From contig OY294050.1 in assembly GCA_958510825.1 (NCBI GenBank), forward strand, positions 8,595,340-8,659,339: 64,000 nucleotides of DNA. Reading direction: 5' to 3'. Within the stretch, counting starts at the first letter, position 1; each line of letters begins with the position of its first letter. The notes under the pieces are model-generated. The model saw only the letters and a list, made by a program, of their open reading frames with translations. It had not been told where the DNA came from and searched no databases. Below, one piece after another: positions 61,201 to 64,000 of this stretch. The position numbers and the translations under genes are program-made. This DNA is from Brachypterus glaber. Its lineage: Eukaryota; Arthropoda; Insecta; Coleoptera; Kateretidae.

Positions 61201-62306
61201 GCGAAAAAAAAATATTGCGAAAATATTTCGCTAAAAATTTTTTTGCGCGCAAAGGATTAACAGCGATAAACCTTAACCGCGAAAAAATATTAAAGCGAAA
61301 TAAAAATAGCGAAGACTATAACCGCGCAAAGTTTTAATAATAGCGAAAAATATATAGCGAACGGGGAGAAATCACTAATTCAATACTATCCAGGCGCAAA
61401 ATCTACGCCGTGTCTATTGCTAAGTGTTAAAATGTAAGCGCGATCATATTATTGCGCGTTAAAAGTATGCGCGATTATATTTTTGCGCGGTAAAAGTATG
61501 CACAATTTATATTGTCGTGGTACATTTTTTTGGCTAGATCCCTGTCAGTACTTGCCTAGATATAACTTATATCGAGTGTTACTTGCCTAGATATTACTTA
61601 TACTGAGAGGTAAACTTCAATTAAAAATTTGTACATTGAATTTTTGAATTCCAATTTCAAGGAATTTCTATAGAAATTACAAGTAATTGGTATTCCAGGG
61701 AGGTTTATCACTTGTCTTATATGGTAAATTTATTATTAACTTACCTGATGCATCATGCTGATCATACATCTTCAAATTAATACAAACAGAGCAAGCGTTA
61801 TGTAGACACTCCAATAATTTAGGCTCATCGGTTGAACTTAAAACTTGGTCACAAAAAGCACACTTAAATACAAACTCATTTCCAGTTGTGGGGCTTTCTA
61901 CATCATTTCCAGACTCTTCCGGAGGGGTTATCTCCACTTTTTGGGGCTTTTGTAGAACATTAATATTTACAGCAACTGGATCTAGATTTTGTATAATCGA
62001 CTCTAGAGGCTCAGAACTTGGTGCAAGAGGATCTGTATCTAGGGCTAAAGGGTCTGTGTCAGGAGCTAACGGGTCCACAGCAGGATCCATTGGGAATCTT
62101 AACGAATTTTCCAAAGAAGACGTTTCCATCGCGTTTGGGGGGTGATTTGTGAGATTATTTGATGTATCATTCATAATAGCATCAATTAAGAGGTCCTGAT
62201 TAAGGTTATTTACATCCTCAGACGATATAATTACTCTTTCAGCGGAATTTGGATCCATCATAGGAAGAAAGCACGAAGCGTCCAACAATAAATCATTTTC
62301 AGCCAT
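46269..62306 (-). CDS. bon: Bonus, TIF1-family (TRIM24/28/33-like) transcriptional cofactor
   Basis: Nuclear chromatin cofactor; the fly homologue modulates nuclear-receptor and chromatin-dependent transcription. Fifteen exons join in frame to 1209 residues: 61745-62306, 60051-60276, 59025-59282, 58840-58950, 57796-58103, 57372-57613, 56256-56574, 55500-55663, 54874-55179, 54133-54439, 53208-53330, 52034-52244, 51112-51295, 48679-48831, 46269-46424. Domains: Asp/Pro-Leu repeats (about 74-107); RING with C149/C152, C167/H169, C172/C175, C196/C199; B-box 1 (about 237-275); B-box 2 from CTNH (about 294-335); coiled coil to about 490; Asn/Gln/Met-rich tract (570-675); LRHLL at 745-749, an LxxLL receptor box; polyGln in exon 10; IKSE SUMO-type site at 999-1002; PHD zinc ligands C1015 to C1056; bromodomain (about 1065-1175) with [21 protein letters not shown] at 62304-62306 is chosen because the slightly longer frame opens with TTG. 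Fly Bonus is 1133 residues. Confidence 0.95.
46453..47099. mobile_element. TIR element in bonus intron 14, larger relative of 55300-55437
   Basis: Ends GGTGTTCGCAGTCTTTTGG with AAGGGATGATTCTACATTA and the mirror GATGTAGAATTATCCCCTTT with TGCTGCAAACACC; inverted repeats of about 55 bp, element about 647 bp. Confidence 0.7.
47552..48602. mobile_element. 1.05-kb foldback, TA-flanked
   Basis: Starts CAGGATGTATTTGAAATAGG and ends with the mirror CCTATTTCAAAAACATCG, TA on both sides. Arms of over 400 bp stay paired through ATGGGCCTTATTAAGAT, AACGGTTAATCCTACA and GGTGAAATTTCACGGTT equivalents. Lies in bonus intron 14, so the pre-mRNA can form a very long hairpin. Confidence 0.8.
48934..49240. mobile_element. 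Single arm of the 53389-54084 element family
   Basis: AGTCCGAGAGCTGGTGACCA, CTAGGCTCCGGATCCGGTTC, CTTTGGGTGCTAGAAGCTCC and AAGAACAGTCTTTAAAAAGT match the element at 53389-54084. The opposite arm is not evident here. Confidence 0.65.
49241..50229 (-). other. Bonus intron 13, repeat-derived sequence
   Basis: No exon. Contains degenerate element-like segments (for example CACGATAACTTAAGAACGCT near 49458) but no clear ends. Confidence 0.4.
50285..50600. repeat. Minisatellite in bonus intron 13
   Basis: About four units of roughly 75 bp, each with GGGCGCCAAGTTTGGTAGAA, ACCGTCAGAGACAA and GAGGGTATTTTTTTGGGC, degraded at the edges. All reading frames here are by-products of the repeat. Confidence 0.75.
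50601..51111 (-). other. Bonus intron 13 next to the PHD/bromodomain exon
   Basis: AT-rich; nothing recognised. Confidence 0.4.
51296..52033 (-). other. Bonus intron 12
   Basis: AT-rich, with a small hairpin near 51401-51436 (ATATCCCGAGATG against CATCGAGGGATAT). No exon. Confidence 0.45.
52245..53207 (-). other. Bonus intron 11
   Basis: The segment 52850-53060 is more GC-rich and CpG-containing than its surroundings (for example ACGCGTACGGTGCGTTTATA), but no tRNA fold, exon or element ends were found. Confidence 0.4.
53389..54084. mobile_element. About 700-bp foldback in bonus intron 10
   Basis: AGTCTAAGAGCTGGTGAC at the left is mirrored by GTCACCAGCTCTCCCAGT at the right. Arms of over 250 bp contain GGATCCGGTTCCTTTGGATG with its mirror CCCAAAGGAACCGGATCTGG. 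Relative at 48934-49240. Confidence 0.75.
54440..54873 (-). other. Bonus intron 9
   Basis: A short imperfect inverted patch lies at 54530-54600 (CCTGCAAGATTCCTTGCAGT region). Otherwise featureless. Confidence 0.4.
55300..55437. mobile_element. 138-bp TA-flanked MITE in bonus intron 8
   Basis: CACGGTGTTTGCAGTCTTTT with GGCGG is mirrored by CCGCCAAAAGACTGCAAACA with CCGCG; TA at 55298-55299 and 55438-55439. Shares the subterminal GATGATTCTACAT word with 46453-47099. Confidence 0.75.
55664..56255 (-). other. Bonus intron 7
   Basis: Contains a foldback of about 240 bp (55770-56010): CTATCGGGCGAAACATTTTT against GAACGTTTCGCCCGATAGAT, with AAAGGGTCACGTGACGTC mirrored by GGAGGTCACGTGTCCCTTTT. Probably another MITE. 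Confidence 0.6.
56654..57233. mobile_element. 580-bp foldback nested inside another MITE, bonus intron 6
   Basis: Outer words TTTCTACTACACACCGTTTT and the mirror AAAACGGTGTGTAGTAGAAA; arms contain TTTTTGAGGTTGC, AATGGCGTCGAAATTT and ATCCGATGTTGAAAAT with mirrors. The flanks (56615-56653 and 57234-57340) match the two ends of the element at 23676-23976, which this one has split. Confidence 0.7.
58104..58839 (-). other. Bonus intron 4 with an imperfect direct repeat
   Basis: A block around 58151-58330 (CCTAACTCTTTGGTTGAGGT, CGCCTGTGGTGTTTTTGATA, AATGGGATGGCGTA) recurs with changes at 58381-58580. Two diverged direct copies of about 230 bp; no exon. Confidence 0.55.
59283..60050 (-). other. Bonus intron 2
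   Basis: The region 59600-60025 includes CGGCAATTTGTCGAAAA and AAATCAGAACAACCCCTTAA, shared with FoxN intron 1 near 27345-27445, suggesting a dispersed element with a TTAA-type end. No exon. Confidence 0.5.
60299..60793. mobile_element. piggyBac-type MITE, copy 2, bonus intron 1
   Basis: 495 bp, TTAA on both sides (60295-60298, 60794-60797). Right end AAGGTAGAAAGATCCC is identical to 2436-2963; the left end GGGGTCTTTCTAATTTT is slightly degraded. Shares the interior TTCGGCCGTTTGG and AGTATTGAAGTCGCTATAGC words and carries an (AT)n expansion near 60360-60400. Confidence 0.8.
61180..61530. repeat. GCG-word cluster in bonus intron 1
   Basis: Irregular repetition of short words (GCGAAAA, TAGCGAA, ATTGCGCG, TATGCGCGATTATATTTTTG) without a fixed period. 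Distinct CpG-containing low-complexity sequence in AT-rich DNA. Origin unclear. Confidence 0.6.
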
Positions 62307-62915
62307 GGTAAACAATTTTCACAACACTTCACTTGAACTTTCTCCCCGATTTCTAACACATTTAGGCAAAATTTTTCTTCATAAAAGTTCGCAGATACAT
62401 GTTTAAAGATTTTTCGATTATTTAATAAACATTATATCGGTTTTATGGCGCAATTTATTGTTTTATTTCAGTTTAATAACATTTTTTTATGCGAAACCAG
62501 CAAGAAACAGAAAATTGATAATGAAGATCTGTATTATACCAACCGTTTTCGCATTTATGTAAAAAATCCCCAATTATAGAAAAAAATATATTTATAATAA
62601 ACTTGAAAACCATATAATACTTTTAAAACTAATTAAAATCTAGTCTTAAATAACATTATGTTTTAAAAATTATTTTATTTTTTTTTCTTTACCAAATAAA
62701 TGCAAAATAGGTGTTGTCTGGTGGAATTTTTTTTGTGAAGTTGGTCACGCATGGTGAAAGCAGTCCAAATTTCTCTTTGACGTAAATTGACAGTTTTTAT
62801 AATGAAATTTTACAATAAATAATAATATTCTAAATTAACAATTCTATTAAACAATAATATCCATATTTATGGCCTACAAACAACTTGATACATTAAATTA
62901 AACATAAAGCTAAGT
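62307..62915. promoter_or_regulatory. Shared divergent 5' region of bonus and hormone-sensitive lipase
   Basis: 609 bp separate the two oppositely oriented start codons, so both promoters and 5' untranslated regions must lie here unless upstream noncoding exons exist. No TATA box at a convincing distance and no transposon ends were seen. Confidence 0.6.
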
Positions 62916-63982
62916 ATGACAGAAACCGAAACCCCCATATTACCTGAAAATGGAACTGTGTTAAAAGAAACAAAATTAAATGTGAACGTGTTAAAGGACC
63001 TGTGTAAAAATAATGCAGAATACTTCTCAAAAGATAACAGTGAAAATGGGCAAAGATTATATATTTCTTTTTTGGCCATAGTCGATGGGTTAGATGTGTT
63101 ATGGCCTCGATACAAACGTATAGAACAACGATGTTCTGACTTTGATTTTGATGAAAATACGCCTGGAAATGGTTATAGAAGCTTTATAAGTGTTGTTAAC
63201 GCATCTGTTGATGGAGCTATACAGCTAAACCAAAGAGTAATGTTAAAACGGGCAAGTGTCTTGTTTCGAAAAAATACAATTACAAAGTAAGTGGAAGGTT
63301 ATAATGTATAGTTCTGCATTTTAAGCAAATATTTAACAGATTTTTCATGGGATTAAGTAAATATGTTTATTATTATAACTAACTTAATTTTGATTTTTAT
63401 AGAAATCAAAATTATTTTAAGATGATATAAAAAGCCTATACCTACAACAATTAAATAGCAATGTATGTAACTAAATATAGGGCAACCTTAAAGGTTAATG
63501 GTGTGAGCGACAAAGTTTTGACTAAAAGAATGTTTCAAAAAATAGCTTAGAAAGAAAACTTTTCAACAAAAAAGTTTAAACAAGAAAAAGTTCTTGTTGC
63601 TAAAAAAAAAATGCAAAAAAAAAACTTTGAAAAATAATTTACAAAAAAAATAAGCAAAATAGTGCCAAAAAATCGTCTTAGCGTTAGGAAAAAATAGAAA
63701 AATTTAGTCAAATACTGAAAAGTATAAAGCTGCACTAAATTTGATAAAAAATTGATCACAAAAAAGTTGGGCTAAATAAAAAATATATATTTTAGGGATG
63801 TAGAATCGTATTCCCATTTAATTTCGAGCTTGGACACATGTTTGAAGCATCTAGAAACATTGCTATCCTGGAGTTCTGGAAGTAACTTATTTCCAGATGA
63901 AGCTCACTCACCTGTTGAACTTTTATCTCATTGTGAAGATATCAATCAGTATTGTTTTTATGGTAGGACCATGGGATTTCAG
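62916..63982 (+). CDS. Hsl: Hormone-sensitive lipase, N-terminal two exons
   Basis: Cytosolic and lipid-droplet lipase that hydrolyses diacylglycerol and steryl esters during fat mobilisation. Exons 62916-63286 and 63796-63982 join in frame (AA + G) and give 186 residues. Markers of the HSL N-terminal domain: NVLKDLCKNNAEYFSKDN near residue 25, ENTPGNGYRSFISVVNASVD (human HSL has TPANGYRSLV), and CEDINQYCFYGRTMGFQ at the end (human CFYGRCLGFQF). The donor GTAAAA follows at 63983, and the alpha/beta-hydrolase catalytic domain lies beyond the window. The ATG opens the family N-terminus. Divergent to bonus. Confidence 0.92.
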
Positions 63983-64000
63983 GTAAAACTGTCCTAAACA

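Noticed and set aside
62307..62315. Bonus starting three codons earlier
   Set aside because: The longer frame opens with TTG; the ATG at 62304-62306 is the first real start.

Overview
The window is AT-rich nuclear DNA from an insect, by inference possibly a beetle (order not proven). The evidence is spliced genes with GT/AG introns, insect-type gene families (CYP6-like P450, Bonus/TIF1, FoxN2/3, Pol III subunit RPC3, hormone-sensitive lipase) and very many short non-autonomous DNA transposons. No bacterial, viral, CRISPR, rRNA or tRNA features were seen.

Layout. 1-2191 (+): the 3' three exons of a CYP6-like cytochrome P450; the 5' exons lie left of the window. 3363-5423 (-): two exons of a coiled-coil gene resembling CCDC170. 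Its splice donor at 3357-3362 points left, so the P450 probably sits inside one of its introns on the opposite strand. A possible first coding exon lies at 13941-14042 (-). 5455-13600: a 4.85 kb tandem array with inverted flanking copies and diverged tandem repeats. 14043-23238: intergenic transposon relics, including nested DNA elements, a LINE 3' end and a Tc1-like transposase fragment. 23239-27713 (-): a forkhead gene of the FoxN2/3 (CHES-1-like) group, apparently complete in four exons. 27714-32637: intergenic repeats. 32638-37613 (+): complete RNA polymerase III subunit RPC3 in six exons. 37614-46268: convergent intergenic region with foldback elements, a LINE remnant and a core-deleted Tc1 transposase. 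46269-62306 (-): complete bonus (TIF1/TRIM24-33 family) gene in 15 exons, encoding RING, two B-boxes, coiled coil, Asn/Gln-rich middle, PHD and bromodomain. 62916-63982 (+): first two exons of hormone-sensitive lipase, divergent from bonus over about 609 bp and running off the right edge.

All exon joins were checked by hand for reading-frame continuity: RPC3 gives 505 residues, bonus 1209 and FoxN 481, without frameshifts. The genes are unrelated housekeeping or regulatory genes and do not form a pathway. The bulk of the novelty is in repeats: at least a dozen families of foldback or terminal-inverted-repeat elements, several with target-site duplications readable directly, one with filled and empty sites in neighbouring tandem copies, and several nested insertions. 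I found no convincing previously undescribed functional system.
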